Shown here piece after piece: positions 53,219 through 62,473 of a DNA stretch of 64,000 nt. A program made the position numbers and the translations under genes. The notes under the pieces are model-generated. The model searched no databases. It saw only the letters and a list, made by a program, of their open reading frames with translations, and was not told the origin of the DNA. Origin of the DNA: JAYPCI01 sp038124645 (GTDB lineage: Bacteria > Pseudomonadota > Alphaproteobacteria > Pelagibacterales > Pelagibacteraceae); the NCBI GenBank assembly GCA_038124645.1, contig JAYPCI010000001.1, positions 1 through 64,000 on the forward strand. The letters are read 5' to 3'. The first letter of the stretch is position 1, and every line of letters starts with the position of its first letter.

Positions 53219-54036
53219 AAAAATTTGTAATCATTGGCAATCCTTTAAGTCATTCCTTATCTCCACTAATGCAGAATTATTGGTTTAAGCAGAATAATAT
53301 TGCAGGTGAATATGGAAAATTAGAGTTAGAGGAACAAGAATTAAAGAATGTCACAAATAAAATAAAAACCGGTGAACTTACGGGCATAAACATTACGATA
53401 CCATTCAAACAAAAAATTATCCCTTTTGTTGAACACTTAACTGAAGCAGCGCAGAAGACAAACTCAGTTAATACACTGTATTTTGAAAAAGGAAAAGTTT
53501 GTGGTGACAATACTGATATTTATGGTTTTCAATCAGGATTTTTAAATAAAATTACTAAAAAAATTGATAATAAGAAAAAAATCTTAGTTTTAGGTGCAGG
53601 CGGCGTAACACCATCTATAATTTATGCTTTAAGTCAAAAAAAAATTGTAAATATAGTGTTAGCTAATAGAACGATTGCTAAGGCAGAAGCTATACAGAAA
53701 CAATTTTCTAATGTGCAAGTCATACCATGGAACAGTTTAAAGCAGCATCTAAGAGACACTGCCATGATTGTTAATACTACAAGTTTAGGTATGAAAACTG
53801 ATGATCCAACGCCATTCAATGATGCGCCAATCAATAAGGGTACAATATTTTATGACGTTATTTATAACCCGGATAAAACAACGTTAGCTAAATCAATACA
53901 AAATAGCGGCGGGGAAGTTTTCAACGGCTTAGAAATGTTAATCTATCAAGGTGAAAGAGCTTTTGAAATTTGGACAGGAGTTAAACCCAAGATCACGAAT
54001 GAACTTATTAGTCTTATGAAAGCCGAAATACAATGA
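53215..54036 (+). CDS. aroE: Shikimate dehydrogenase AroE
   Basis: NADPH-dependent reduction of 3-dehydroshikimate in the aromatic amino acid pathway. The 273 residues have GNPLSHSLSPLMQNYWF (shikimate site), NITIPFKQ with the catalytic Lys, GDNTDIYGF with the catalytic Asp, and the Rossmann loop VLGAGGVTPSI followed by ANRT. Overlaps maf and coaE by 4 bases each. Confidence 0.96.
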   Translation: MKKFVIIGNPLSHSLSPLMQNYWFKQNNIAGEYGKLELEEQELKNVTNKIKTGELTGINITIPFKQKIIPFVEHLTEAAQKTNSVNTLYFEKGKVCGDNTDIYGFQSGFLNKITKKIDNKKKILVLGAGGVTPSIIYALSQKKIVNIVLANRTIAKAEAIQKQFSNVQVIPWNSLKQHLRDTAMIVNTTSLGMKTDDPTPFNDAPINKGTIFYDVIYNPDKTTLAKSIQNSGGEVFNGLEMLIYQGERAFEIWTGVKPKITNELISLMKAEIQ

Positions 54037-54602
54037 AAAAAATTGCAATCACAGGGTCAATTGCTTCAGGTAAATCTACCGTTGCAAAATTATTAAGATC
54101 AAACACAACCCCTATATTTGATGCAGATTTAGTAGTTAAAAATTTATATAAGAAAAAAATCTTTTTGAAATCGCTCAGTCGGATACTTAAACATCGCATC
54201 CGATCTAAACAAGATATTAGAAAACTTTTAAGAAGTAAAAAAATTAAATTAAAACAATTAGAAAAATTTATTCATCCCAAAGTTAGAAAAGAAAGAAAAA
54301 ACTTTATAAGGAAGAACAAAAATAAAAAGATGTGCTTTTTCGAAATTCCTTTACTTTTTGAAAGTAAACTTCAAAAAAATTATCATAAATGTGTTTTTGT
54401 TTTTGCACCCTTAAAAAAACGAAAGAAATTATTTATTCAAAGAGGTGGGAACATTAAACATTTTAATTTATTTGATAAACGACAAATACAACCTCAACGG
54501 AAAATACAAAAAAGTGATTATGTTATTTATAATGATAAATCTTTGAAAGATTTAAAAGAAAAAGTTAAAATTTTAAAATTAAAATTAATAAAATATGCAT
54601 GA
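54033..54602 (+). CDS. coaE: Dephospho-CoA kinase CoaE
   Basis: Last step of coenzyme A synthesis, phosphorylating dephospho-CoA. The 189-residue protein has the P-loop ITGSIASGKSTVAKLL, FDADLVVKNLY, the FIHPKVR motif and CFFEIPLLFESKL, all typical. It is strongly lysine-rich in the second half. It overlaps aroE by 4 and dnaQ by 8 bases. Confidence 0.94.
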   Translation: MKKIAITGSIASGKSTVAKLLRSNTTPIFDADLVVKNLYKKKIFLKSLSRILKHRIRSKQDIRKLLRSKKIKLKQLEKFIHPKVRKERKNFIRKNKNKKMCFFEIPLLFESKLQKNYHKCVFVFAPLKKRKKLFIQRGGNIKHFNLFDKRQIQPQRKIQKSDYVIYNDKSLKDLKEKVKILKLKLIKYA

Positions 54603-55281
54603 AATTTTTTTAGATACAGAAACCACCGGCCTTTCAACCGAGCATAAAGATCGCATAGTTGAGATTGCTTGCATTGAAACTAAAAACTTAATGCCGACTA
54701 AGAATGTTTTTTACTATCTTATTAATCCTGAAGGTAAAAAAGTTTCGCCAGATGCTTTTAAAGTTCATGGTTACTCAGATGAGTTTCTAAAAGATCAAAA
54801 ACCATTCAAAGAAATTTGTGATGATTTTTTAAAATTTATTGAGGGGAAAAAAATTATTATTCATAACGCCAAATTCGATCTTGGTTTCTTGAACTATGAA
54901 CTGGGTTTATTAGGAAAGCAGAACATTGATCCTAATGTAGTCATCGATTCTTTAGAAGTTGCTAGAACAAAGTTTCCTGGGAGTCCTAATTCTCTTGATG
55001 CTTTGTGTAAACGTTTCGGTATTGATCTATCCAAAAGAACAAAACATAACGCATTGCTTGACTGCGAATTATTACGTGAAGCGTATATTAACATGATCGG
55101 GCAAAAAGAACCTCAGCTTTTCAGTGAAGGTTCTTCAAATAATACTCAAGAGTTTCAAAAATCTGCAATTAATCAAAAAACAGAATATTGTAAACAAATT
55201 GTCAAACCCACACCTGCTGAGTTAGAACAGTTTAATAATTTTCTTAAACAAAATTTAAAAAAGAATTTTTATAAAGATTAA
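54595..55281 (+). CDS. dnaQ: DNA polymerase III epsilon subunit DnaQ (proofreading exonuclease)
   Basis: 3'-5' exonuclease of the replicative polymerase. The 228 residues have ExoI FLDTETTGLS, ExoII IIHNAKFDLGFLNYEL and ExoIII with KHNALLDCELL, giving the DEDDh catalytic set. The C-terminal tail (about 180-228) is the alpha-binding segment. It overlaps coaE by 8 bases, and its stop overlaps the converging secB by 4. The coaE-dnaQ-secB order is typical of alphaproteobacteria. Confidence 0.96.
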   Translation: MHEIFLDTETTGLSTEHKDRIVEIACIETKNLMPTKNVFYYLINPEGKKVSPDAFKVHGYSDEFLKDQKPFKEICDDFLKFIEGKKIIIHNAKFDLGFLNYELGLLGKQNIDPNVVIDSLEVARTKFPGSPNSLDALCKRFGIDLSKRTKHNALLDCELLREAYINMIGQKEPQLFSEGSSNNTQEFQKSAINQKTEYCKQIVKPTPAELEQFNNFLKQNLKKNFYKD

Positions 55282-55706
55282 TTAGGATATTTTTGTAAAT
55301 AAAGTTTTTCAAAATCGATATTTTGTTCAATTTGAATATTTTTAAAACCTGATTTCTCAAACAATAGAATAATAGTTGAGCGCAAATCAGGATAGGCTGC
55401 TTGAGGTATACTAATTAAAAAAATTTTGCGAAGGTCATTTTCACTTAAACCATTTTTTGTGATCTCAACAATTGTGGCTAGAGAAACGTTGACTGTAATT
55501 TTTTCTTTGGTTTCTTCTGTTCGCAATAAGGCTAACGTTGTATTTATTTGAAAGACATTATCTTTAAGTTTAGCTGTTTTAATATCTAGATTGATTTTGT
55601 AATCTTTTATATGAACATCTAATTTGTAAAATATATCTGCATTTGGAATCTCAAATTGAGTATTGTTGAGATATTTACCTATTATTTTATAGTTACTCTC
55701 TGTCAT
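55278..55706 (-). CDS. secB: Protein-export chaperone SecB
   Basis: Keeps preproteins unfolded and delivers them to SecA. The 142-residue protein has the SecB core including VSLATIVEIT and ISIPQAAYPDLRSTIILLF, which matches the conserved PYxRExIxxL region. Clients likely include the porin and lipoproteins of this window. It overlaps fxsA by 14 bases and is tail-to-tail with dnaQ. Confidence 0.93.
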   Translation of the reverse strand: MTESNYKIIGKYLNNTQFEIPNADIFYKLDVHIKDYKINLDIKTAKLKDNVFQINTTLALLRTEETKEKITVNVSLATIVEITKNGLSENDLRKIFLISIPQAAYPDLRSTIILLFEKSGFKNIQIEQNIDFEKLYLQKYPN

Positions 55707-56097
55707 GGTCTATGATCTCACCCTCAATTACGTTTTCTTCTTTTTTTTGTGTGCGAGGTTTAAAAGTAACACTAATTAACATATTTCTTGTAAATGGTAT
55801 TAATAATAACAAGCCAATAAAATCAGTGATAAATCCTGGCACCATCATCAAAAATGCTGCTACGGCAATCGAAGCGCCTGATATAATTTCAAAAATAGGT
55901 GTTTTGTTTTCTAAAATTTTTCGAAGAGCTTCTTGTAAAATTTTAAATCCTTGAATTCTTGCGACAAAGAGACCGATAAGTGCAGTTAGCACAATAACGA
56001 ATAAAACATCAATAAAACCAATGATTTGTCCAATTTTGATTATTAAATAAAGCTCTAATATAGGTAAAGAAATTAAAAAAAATAAAAAAAAGTTCAT
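55693..56097 (-). CDS. fxsA: FxsA family membrane protein
   Basis: Small inner-membrane protein of 134 residues; in E. coli its overproduction relieves phage T7 F-exclusion, but its housekeeping role is unknown. It has three hydrophobic segments and the family pattern ISLPILELYLIIKIGQIIGF, GLFVARIQGF and PGFITDFIGLLLLIPFTR. The C-terminal tail is charged. The fxsA-secB pair next to a Tim44-like gene is conserved in alphaproteobacteria. Confidence 0.92.
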   Translation of the reverse strand: MNFFLFFLISLPILELYLIIKIGQIIGFIDVLFVIVLTALIGLFVARIQGFKILQEALRKILENKTPIFEIISGASIAVAAFLMMVPGFITDFIGLLLLIPFTRNMLISVTFKPRTQKKEENVIEGEIIDHDRE

Positions 56098-56140
56098 TTG
56101 CGCCCTTTAAAACTATACTATTGATATATATATTTCAAAT

Positions 56141-56743
56141 ATGAATGAAAACTTTGGCTATATAGATATTATTTTATTAGCAATGATCGCAGGCTTTATC
56201 ATCCTGAGATTAAGAAATATTTTAGGTCGACGAACTGGTCATGATGAACCTGTTTACTCAAATTTTGAAAATAAAGTTCAAACACGAAAAACCGAAAAAC
56301 CAAATTTTTTTGATAAGGATGGCGATAAATTAGAAGGGCAGAAACTAAAAGACTTTTTACAAGGCGCTGAACTTGCTTACGAGCGAATTATCACTGCTTT
56401 TGCCAAAGGTGATAAAAAGGAATTAAAATTCTTATTAAAAGATCAAGTTTACAACGATTTTCTAAATGCAATTGATGAGAGAGTAAAAAACCAAACAAAG
56501 TCTGATCTAACTTTCATCGGAGTTAAATCTTCTAATGTTGAAAAATATGAGAAGATCAAAAATGAATTATATGCAACCGTTAAATTTGTTAGTGAAATTA
56601 TTTCTGTAAAAAGGAACAATAAAAACGAAGTCATCCAAGGTGATCCAGACAAAATTAAAACAGTTACTGATATTTGGAAATTTTCTAAAAACGCAATCAG
56701 TCGAAATCCTAACTGGTATTTAGCTGAAATAGCAGGTAAGTGA
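56141..56743 (+). CDS. Tim44-like domain protein (TimA-type)
   Basis: Membrane-anchored protein of 200 residues with an N-terminal membrane span (YIDIILLAMIAGFIILRLRNILG) and a Tim44-like domain (about 75-200, starting FLQGAELAYERIITAFAKGDKKELKFLL). The alphaproteobacterial homologue is related to mitochondrial Tim44; its bacterial function is not settled. It is divergent from fxsA, as is usual, and overlaps the Smr gene by 3 bases. The mltA gene that often follows is absent. Confidence 0.9.
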   Translation: MNENFGYIDIILLAMIAGFIILRLRNILGRRTGHDEPVYSNFENKVQTRKTEKPNFFDKDGDKLEGQKLKDFLQGAELAYERIITAFAKGDKKELKFLLKDQVYNDFLNAIDERVKNQTKSDLTFIGVKSSNVEKYEKIKNELYATVKFVSEIISVKRNNKNEVIQGDPDKIKTVTDIWKFSKNAISRNPNWYLAEIAGK

Positions 56744-57150
56744 TTAAAAAACCCTCTGCTAAAGATCTAAAAGATTGGCAAGAGTTTATAAAAAATCCTG
56801 GACCTATTCATAGCAAAGAACAGGAACCTCAATTTAGAAAATTTAATAAAAGAAAATTAGATTTGCATGGCAGTTCTTTAGATACAGCTATAAAAAAAAC
56901 AAAAGATTTTTTAGAGCAATGTATTGAGACAGGGGTCAATGAAGCAATCATTATAACCGGTAAAGGTCTGCACTCTCCTAAAAGTGATGTTTATAATTCA
57001 GACAAATACAATAAGTTGAAATATTTAATTCCTGAAGCCATTAAGTCATTTGAAGAAATTGCTGATAAAATCTCTGTTCTTGAAGAAGCCGAGCAAAAAG
57101 ATGGTGGAGCAGGCGCAATTAAAGTAAAGTTTAAAAAACTTAAAGAATAA
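56740..57150 (+). CDS. Smr-domain protein (Smr/MutS2-type endonuclease domain)
   Basis: Stand-alone Smr protein of 136 residues, presumed nicking endonuclease or RNA-binding factor. The Smr domain (about 40-135) has KLDLHGSSLDTAIKKT and NEAIIITGKGLHS, matching LDLHG and the THGKG-like motif (here TGKG). Start is GTG 56740, which overlaps the Tim44-like stop as GTGA; the next ATG would lie deep in the domain. Its stop overlaps hslU by 11 bases in convergent orientation. Confidence 0.9.
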   Translation: MIKKPSAKDLKDWQEFIKNPGPIHSKEQEPQFRKFNKRKLDLHGSSLDTAIKKTKDFLEQCIETGVNEAIIITGKGLHSPKSDVYNSDKYNKLKYLIPEAIKSFEEIADKISVLEEAEQKDGGAGAIKVKFKKLKE

Positions 57151-58507
57151 ATTTAGATAAATCCATATCTTTGGTCAAATCACCAAGATTTTTTTCAATA
57201 TAAGCTTTATCAATTAGAATTTTTTCACCAGCTTTATCTGAAGCAGTAAAACTAATATCCTCTAAAATCTTTTCTATAATCGTGTGTAACCTTCTGGCAC
57301 CAATATTTTCAACAGTCGAGTTGATCTCAGTTGAAATCTTAGCTATGAAATTGATTGCACTTTCGTCAAATTCTAATTCAACATCTTCAGTTTTTAACAA
57401 TGCTTTATATTGCTTAATCAAACTATTATCTGGTTCTTTTAAAATTTTTATAAAATCATCTTCCGTTAAAGCACTCAGCTCCACTCGAATAGGAAGTCTT
57501 CCTTGTAGTTCTGGTAATAAATCAGATGGCTTTGCAAGTTGAAATGCGCCAGAAGCAATAAATAAAATATGATCAGTTTTGAGTGGACCATATTTAGTAT
57601 TTACAGTGGTACCTTCAATTAAAGGTAATAAATCTCTTTGTACTCCTTCTCTTGAGACATCACCACCCACACGATCACCTCGGGCAGAAACTTTATCGAT
57701 TTCATCTAAGAAAACTATTCCATTATTTTCTACATTTTTTTTAGCTTCTGAAATGATTTTATCCTGTTCAATTAATTTATCAGATTCTTGCGCTAGAAGA
57801 ATCTCATGAGATTCTTTAACGGACATTTTTTTCTTTTTAGTTTTTTGTCCCATTTTACCTAAGATCTCGCCAACATTGATCATACCAACATTGCCTCCGG
57901 GCATACCTGGGATTTCAAAACTTTGAATATTAGATGCGTTGTCTTCAACTTCGATTTCAATTTCTTGGGCATCGAGATCACCTTGTCTTAATCTTTTTCT
58001 AAAGCTTTCCCGTGTTGCTACAGTTGCATTTTTACCGACTAAAGCATCAATGACTTTTTCTTCAGCTAATTGTTGTGCTTTAGCATGTACTTCTTTTCTT
58101 TTTTTTGATTTTTCTAAAGCAATAGAAATCTCCATAAGATCTCTTGGTATTTGTTCTACATCACGGCCGACATAACCAACTTCAGTAAATTTGGTTGCTT
58201 CAACTTTTAAGAAAGGCGCCTCTGCTAATTTTGATAGTCGTCTTGAGATTTCAGTTTTACCAACCCCAGTTGGTCCAATCATTAATATATTTTTTGGTAA
58301 AATTTCTTCTTTAATTTCATCAGTCAAAGCTTGTCTTCGCCATCTATTTCTTAAGGCAATAGCGACAGCTTTTTTTGCTTCTTTTTGACCAATAATATAT
58401 CTGTCAAGTTCAGAAACAATTTCCCTTGGTGATAAAGCACTAGCTAAACCTTTTTCAGTCTTATCTTCATTTTTGATTACTTTTAAGTTTGGTTTATTTT
58501 TATCCAT
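57140..58507 (-). CDS. hslU: HslU ATPase of the HslVU protease
   Basis: AAA+ unfoldase that feeds the HslV peptidase. The 455 residues start with the SPREIVSELDRYIIGQ motif, then Walker A GPTGVGKTEI, the pore loop TEVGYVGRDVEQ, an I domain (about 110-240), Walker B IVFLDEIDKV, and end with the conserved DLSKFIL, whose C-terminal Leu docks into HslV. It follows hslV by 2 bases. Confidence 0.97.
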   Translation of the reverse strand: MDKNKPNLKVIKNEDKTEKGLASALSPREIVSELDRYIIGQKEAKKAVAIALRNRWRRQALTDEIKEEILPKNILMIGPTGVGKTEISRRLSKLAEAPFLKVEATKFTEVGYVGRDVEQIPRDLMEISIALEKSKKRKEVHAKAQQLAEEKVIDALVGKNATVATRESFRKRLRQGDLDAQEIEIEVEDNASNIQSFEIPGMPGGNVGMINVGEILGKMGQKTKKKKMSVKESHEILLAQESDKLIEQDKIISEAKKNVENNGIVFLDEIDKVSARGDRVGGDVSREGVQRDLLPLIEGTTVNTKYGPLKTDHILFIASGAFQLAKPSDLLPELQGRLPIRVELSALTEDDFIKILKEPDNSLIKQYKALLKTEDVELEFDESAINFIAKISTEINSTVENIGARRLHTIIEKILEDISFTASDKAGEKILIDKAYIEKNLGDLTKDMDLSKFIL

Positions 58508-58509
58508 AA

Positions 58510-59049
58510 TTAAATCTTCTCTACTGTAACATTGTTGTTGGTAAAGACACAGATGTCAGAAGCAATCTTAATTGCTTTTCTTGCAATATCTTCAGCCGAC
58601 AGATCTGACTCTATTAAAACTTTTGCTGCAGCTAAAGCATAGTTACCGCCTGAACCAATGCCTATAATTCCATCCTCTGGTTCTAAAACATCACCTGTAC
58701 CAGAAATGATATAACTCTTTTCTTTATCAGCTACTGCCATAAGAGCTTCTAGTCTTCTTAAATATTTATCCGTACGCCAATCTTTTGCAAGTTCAACCGC
58801 TGCACGGGAGAGGTTGCCAGCATGTTTTTCAAGCTTAGCTTCTAATCTTTCAAAAAGGGTTAAAGCATCTGCTGTTGAACCAGCAAAACCAGCAATGACG
58901 GAACGTTTTTCAATTTTTCTAACTTTTTTAGCAGTGCTTTTAAGAATGGTATTCCCCAAACTGACTTGACCATCACCAGCTACGACTGTTTGGTTATTTT
59001 TTCTAAGTAAGACTATAGTCGTACCATGCCAATTTTGCGTTTTTTCCAT
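58510..59049 (-). CDS. hslV: HslV peptidase (threonine protease)
   Basis: Proteasome-like core of HslVU. The 179-residue precursor has a short propeptide (MEKTQNWHG) before TTIVLLRK, so Thr10 is the likely mature N-terminal nucleophile. AGDGQVSLGNT, GFAGSTADALTLFERLEAKLE and IGSGGNYALAAA motifs are conserved. First gene of hslV-hslU, divergent from hisB with a 96-base spacer (59050-59145) where no clear heat-shock promoter was seen. Confidence 0.97.
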   Translation of the reverse strand: MEKTQNWHGTTIVLLRKNNQTVVAGDGQVSLGNTILKSTAKKVRKIEKRSVIAGFAGSTADALTLFERLEAKLEKHAGNLSRAAVELAKDWRTDKYLRRLEALMAVADKEKSYIISGTGDVLEPEDGIIGIGSGGNYALAAAKVLIESDLSAEDIARKAIKIASDICVFTNNNVTVEKI

Positions 59050-59145
59050 ATTTGTTATGTAGCGATTAAATTCTCAAGTTCAATAGCAGGTTTCCTAGGA
59101 ATTGATTATTAGGACTATTAACTATATATAATAAACGAAAATAAT

Positions 59146-59736
59146 ATGGCTAGAAAAGCATCAATTACCAGAAAAACTAAAGAAACATCAATTTCTGTAT
59201 CAGTGAATCTTGATGGCAAAGGTAAGTATAAAATTGAAACTGGGATCGGCTTCCTTGATCATATGCTTGAACAGTTATCTAAACACTCACTAATAGATCT
59301 AACTGTGAAAGCGAAAGGTGATACACATATTGATCTACACCATACAACAGAGGATACAGGGATTGCTATTGGTGAAGCAATAAAAAAAGCTGCAGGTAAT
59401 CGTAAGGGAATTACTAGATATGCCTCTACGATGATACCAATGGATGAAACGTTAAGTCGGGTTTCGATTGACGTATCCAACAGACCTTATCTAATTTGGA
59501 AAGTTAGTTTACCTGTAGAAAAATTGGGTGAAATGGATACTGAACTTTTTAAAGAATGGTTCCAAGCTTTTTCTCAATCAGCGGGTATTACTCTACACGT
59601 TGAAAATATTTACGGTGAAAACAGTCACCATAAAATTGAGTCTTGCTACAAAGGTTTGGCAAGATCATTAAAAGATGCTTTAGCGATAGATAAAAGAATT
59701 AAAAATTCAATACCATCGACAAAAGGTTCTATTTAA
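59146..59736 (+). CDS. hisB: Imidazoleglycerol-phosphate dehydratase HisB
   Basis: Sixth step of histidine synthesis, a manganese enzyme. The 196 residues carry the two His-rich metal motifs DLHHTTEDTGIAIGEA and NSHHKIES and the typical start ITRKTKETSI. It is the monofunctional form, without the phosphatase domain found in enteric HisB. First gene of hisB-hisH-hisA-hisF-hisE. Confidence 0.97.
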   Translation: MARKASITRKTKETSISVSVNLDGKGKYKIETGIGFLDHMLEQLSKHSLIDLTVKAKGDTHIDLHHTTEDTGIAIGEAIKKAAGNRKGITRYASTMIPMDETLSRVSIDVSNRPYLIWKVSLPVEKLGEMDTELFKEWFQAFSQSAGITLHVENIYGENSHHKIESCYKGLARSLKDALAIDKRIKNSIPSTKGSI

Positions 59737-59741
59737 ACTAG

Positions 59742-60368
59742 ATGAACGTCACAATCGTTGACTACCAGTCGGGCAATATAAGCTCAGTGATAAACTCTTT
59801 TACAGAGGTAGCTAAGGGTAAGGTTAATCTTGAGGTTACTTCAGATATAAAAAAAATTAAATCCAGTGATAAGATTGTTTTGCCAGGGCAGGGATCGTTT
59901 AAGAGTTGTGTTGACTCGTTAAACAACATTAAAGGGTTGGTTGAGACACTTAAAGATTTTGCCATTACTAATAAGAAACCATTACTAGGAATTTGCGTGG
60001 GTTTACAGATGTTTGCTGATGTCGGCTATGAAGAGGCAGAAACCAATGGACTGGGCTGGATTTCAGGAAAAGTTTCTAAGATTAATAATCAGAACGGAAA
60101 ATTTAAACTGCCACATATCGGTTGGAACGAAATCGAAATACAAAAGGAAAGCAAAATATTTAAAAATATAAAAAATAAAACTCACATGTATTTTATTCAT
60201 AGTTATGAATTCATACCTAATGATAAATCAGTCATTTCAGCTACCACAGATTATTCATCAAAGATTGTTTGTGCAGTTGAAAAAGATAATTTATTTGGCA
60301 CTCAATTTCACCCCGAGAAGAGCGACAAGGAAGGCTTAAAAATAATTCAAAACTTTATAAATTTATAA
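59742..60368 (+). CDS. hisH: Imidazole glycerol phosphate synthase glutaminase subunit HisH
   Basis: Class I glutamine amidotransferase that supplies ammonia to HisF. The 208 residues begin VTIVDYQSGNISSV, have the nucleophile Cys in LLGICVGLQMF and the His-Glu pair in GTQFHPEKS. It is 5 bases after hisB and 1 base before hisA, so HisH and HisF are made from one transcript. Confidence 0.97.
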   Translation: MNVTIVDYQSGNISSVINSFTEVAKGKVNLEVTSDIKKIKSSDKIVLPGQGSFKSCVDSLNNIKGLVETLKDFAITNKKPLLGICVGLQMFADVGYEEAETNGLGWISGKVSKINNQNGKFKLPHIGWNEIEIQKESKIFKNIKNKTHMYFIHSYEFIPNDKSVISATTDYSSKIVCAVEKDNLFGTQFHPEKSDKEGLKIIQNFINL

Positions 60369-60369
60369 A

Positions 60370-61095
60370 ATGAAAATATTTCCAGCCATTGATATTAAGG
60401 ACAAGAAATGTGTAAGATTAATTAAAGGAGACTTTGCAAATAAAACTGAATATGCAACTTCGCCAATCGATCAAGCTGCAAAATATAAAAATCATGGTTT
60501 TAAGAATTTGCACATTATCGATTTAGATGGAGCCTTAACAGGTAAGACAGTGAACTTAGATATTATTCAAACAATAATAAGCAAACACGATTTAAAAATT
60601 GAAATAGGTGGTGGTGTTAGATCCTTAGATAGTATTAAGCAATACATCGATGCTGGAGCTGAAAAAGTGATATTGGGAAGTAGTGCTATTAAAAACAAAG
60701 AATTTTTAAAGGAAGCTTGTGAAAAATTTAAAAACAAAATTGCTTTAGGATTAGATGTTAAAGATGAACATCTCTCCATCTCAGGTTGGAAAGAAAATTT
60801 AAATATCAAAGCAATCGATTATCTAAAAGAAGTGAATGAATTTGGGGTTAGCAGAATTATTTATACAGACATAAATAGAGATGGCATGAAAATCAGTCCT
60901 AACTTTGAAGAAACAGAAAAAATTGCAAAAATTTCTAATTGTCCTGTTGTTATTTCGGGGGGTGTTTCTTCACTAAATGATATTAAACAAGCAAAAAAAT
61001 TAAATAATAAAAAAATTGAAGGTATCATTGTTGGTAAGGCAATTTATGATGGTGATATTAATCTTGATGAATTAGCAAGGGAGCTTGATGCTTAA
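60370..61095 (+). CDS. hisA: Phosphoribosylformimino-5-aminoimidazole carboxamide ribotide isomerase HisA
   Basis: TIM-barrel isomerase of histidine synthesis. The 241 residues start FPAIDIKDKKCVRLIKGD with the catalytic base Asp8 position, have EIGGGVRSLDSI, and the second catalytic Asp in IIYTDINRDGM. The two phosphate-binding half-barrel GG loops are present. It overlaps hisF by 8 bases. Confidence 0.97.
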   Translation: MKIFPAIDIKDKKCVRLIKGDFANKTEYATSPIDQAAKYKNHGFKNLHIIDLDGALTGKTVNLDIIQTIISKHDLKIEIGGGVRSLDSIKQYIDAGAEKVILGSSAIKNKEFLKEACEKFKNKIALGLDVKDEHLSISGWKENLNIKAIDYLKEVNEFGVSRIIYTDINRDGMKISPNFEETEKIAKISNCPVVISGGVSSLNDIKQAKKLNNKKIEGIIVGKAIYDGDINLDELARELDA

Positions 61096-61846
61096 AAATA
61101 GAATTATTCCTTGCTTAGATGTTAAAAACGGAAGAGTGGTTAAGGGGATTAACTTTGTTGAATTAAAGGATGCTGGTGATCCAGTGGAGCAAGCAAAACT
61201 TTATAGTGATGGTGGAGCAGATGAAATTTGTTTTCTAGATATCACTGCCTCAAATGAAAATCGAGATACAATCATTGATATTGTTAGAAAAACTGCCAAA
61301 GAGTGTTTTGTACCTTTAACTGTTGGAGGTGGTGTTAGAACTATTCAAAATATTAAAGATTTGTTGCTTGCCGGAGCAGATAAAGTCTCGATTAATACGG
61401 CAGCTGTAAATGATGTGAACTTTGTAAAAGAAGCTTCAAAAAAATTTGGTTCTCAATGTATCGTGGTAGCAATTGACGCTAAAAAAATTTCAGAAAAAAA
61501 ATGGGAGGTCTTTACTCACGGTGGCAAAAATAAAACTGGAATTGATGCTATCGAATTTGCTAAAAAAGTGGAGAACAATGGTGCCGGAGAAATTTTACTT
61601 ACCTCCATGGACAAGGATGGAACAAAATCTGGTTATGATATTGAATTACTCCAGGCTATTACCCAGAGCACTAATATCCCTGTGATCGCATCAGGTGGTG
61701 TTGGGACTCTAGATCACTTATATGATGGTATAGTTAAAGGTGGAGCGAGTGCGGTTTTAGCAGCTTCTATTTTTCACTACGGCGAATATAAAATTAAAGA
61801 CGCCAAAGAATATTTGAATTCTAAAAATGTATCGGTAAGATTATAG
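61088..61846 (+). CDS. hisF: Imidazole glycerol phosphate synthase cyclase subunit HisF
   Basis: Cyclase half of IGP synthase, using ammonia from HisH to form the imidazole ring. ATG 61088 is preferred over the in-frame TTG at 61085; it gives 252 residues starting MLKNRIIPCLDVKNGRVVKG with the catalytic Asp, and LLTSMDKDGTKSGYD with the second Asp. GGGVRTIQNI and ASGGVGTLDHL are the phosphate loops. It overlaps hisA by 8 bases and precedes hisE by 1. Confidence 0.97.
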   Translation: MLKNRIIPCLDVKNGRVVKGINFVELKDAGDPVEQAKLYSDGGADEICFLDITASNENRDTIIDIVRKTAKECFVPLTVGGGVRTIQNIKDLLLAGADKVSINTAAVNDVNFVKEASKKFGSQCIVVAIDAKKISEKKWEVFTHGGKNKTGIDAIEFAKKVENNGAGEILLTSMDKDGTKSGYDIELLQAITQSTNIPVIASGGVGTLDHLYDGIVKGGASAVLAASIFHYGEYKIKDAKEYLNSKNVSVRL

Positions 61847-61847
61847 T

Positions 61848-62120
61848 ATGTTTGAAAACTTAGAGCAGTTAATTAAAATAATTAGGGAAAGAAAAAAATC
61901 TGCACCCGAACAATCATATACCAATAAACTACTTAATGATAAAAACTTAAGTGTGGCAAAAGTTAAAGAGGAAATTGGAGAATTGATTGAGTCCGTGGAG
62001 CAAGATTCTAACAAAATACATGAAGCCGCTGATGTGATTTACCATTTATTAGTTTATCTAGAAACAAATGATATTAAGATTGAAGATGTGATGAGTGAAT
62101 TAAAAAAAAGGCAAAAATGA
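61848..62120 (+). CDS. hisE: Phosphoribosyl-ATP pyrophosphatase HisE
   Basis: Second step of histidine synthesis. The 90-residue protein is the stand-alone form with the MazG-like helical motif KVKEEIGELIESVEQD and EAADVIYHLLVYLE (metal-binding Glu and Asp residues). SYTNKLLND is the typical N-terminal segment. It overlaps the HIT-protein gene by 4 bases. Confidence 0.95.
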   Translation: MFENLEQLIKIIRERKKSAPEQSYTNKLLNDKNLSVAKVKEEIGELIESVEQDSNKIHEAADVIYHLLVYLETNDIKIEDVMSELKKRQK

Positions 62121-62473
62121 GCTACGATCAAAATAATATATTTGCAAAAATTCTAAGAGGAGAAATTCCTTGCAAAAAAGTTTATGAAAATGAATTTGTT
62201 TTAGCGTTTCATGATATAAATCCACAAAAGAAAATTCACGTCTTAGTCATTCCCAAAGGTCATTATAAAGATTTTGAAGATTTTAATCAGCGAGCAAGTG
62301 ATAAAGAAATAGTTGAGTTTAACAAATCAGTATCAGAAGTTGTCAAAGTTTTAAACGTTCAAGCAACAGGCTATAGAATTTTGTCTAATATTGGTAGTGA
62401 TGGTGGTCAAGAAGTTCCTCATTTACACTATCATATCTTTGCCGGAGAAAAAGTTGGTAAAATGGTTAGTTAA
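62117..62473 (+). CDS. HIT-family (HinT-like) nucleotide hydrolase
   Basis: Purine nucleoside phosphoramidase-like protein of 118 residues. It has IFAKILRGEIPCKKVYE at the N-terminus, FHDINPQKKIHVLVIPK, and the catalytic histidine triad in VPHLHYHIFAG. This is the HinT branch. It follows hisE with a 4-base overlap, so it belongs to the histidine transcript; the acetyltransferase gene starts right after its stop. Confidence 0.94.
   Translation: MSYDQNNIFAKILRGEIPCKKVYENEFVLAFHDINPQKKIHVLVIPKGHYKDFEDFNQRASDKEIVEFNKSVSEVVKVLNVQATGYRILSNIGSDGGQEVPHLHYHIFAGEKVGKMVS

Noticed and set aside
59050..59145. Heat-shock promoter before hslV
   Set aside because: On the minus strand CTTGAG and CTACATAA resemble sigma-32 elements but the spacing is 10 bases and the -10 has two mismatches; too weak to list.
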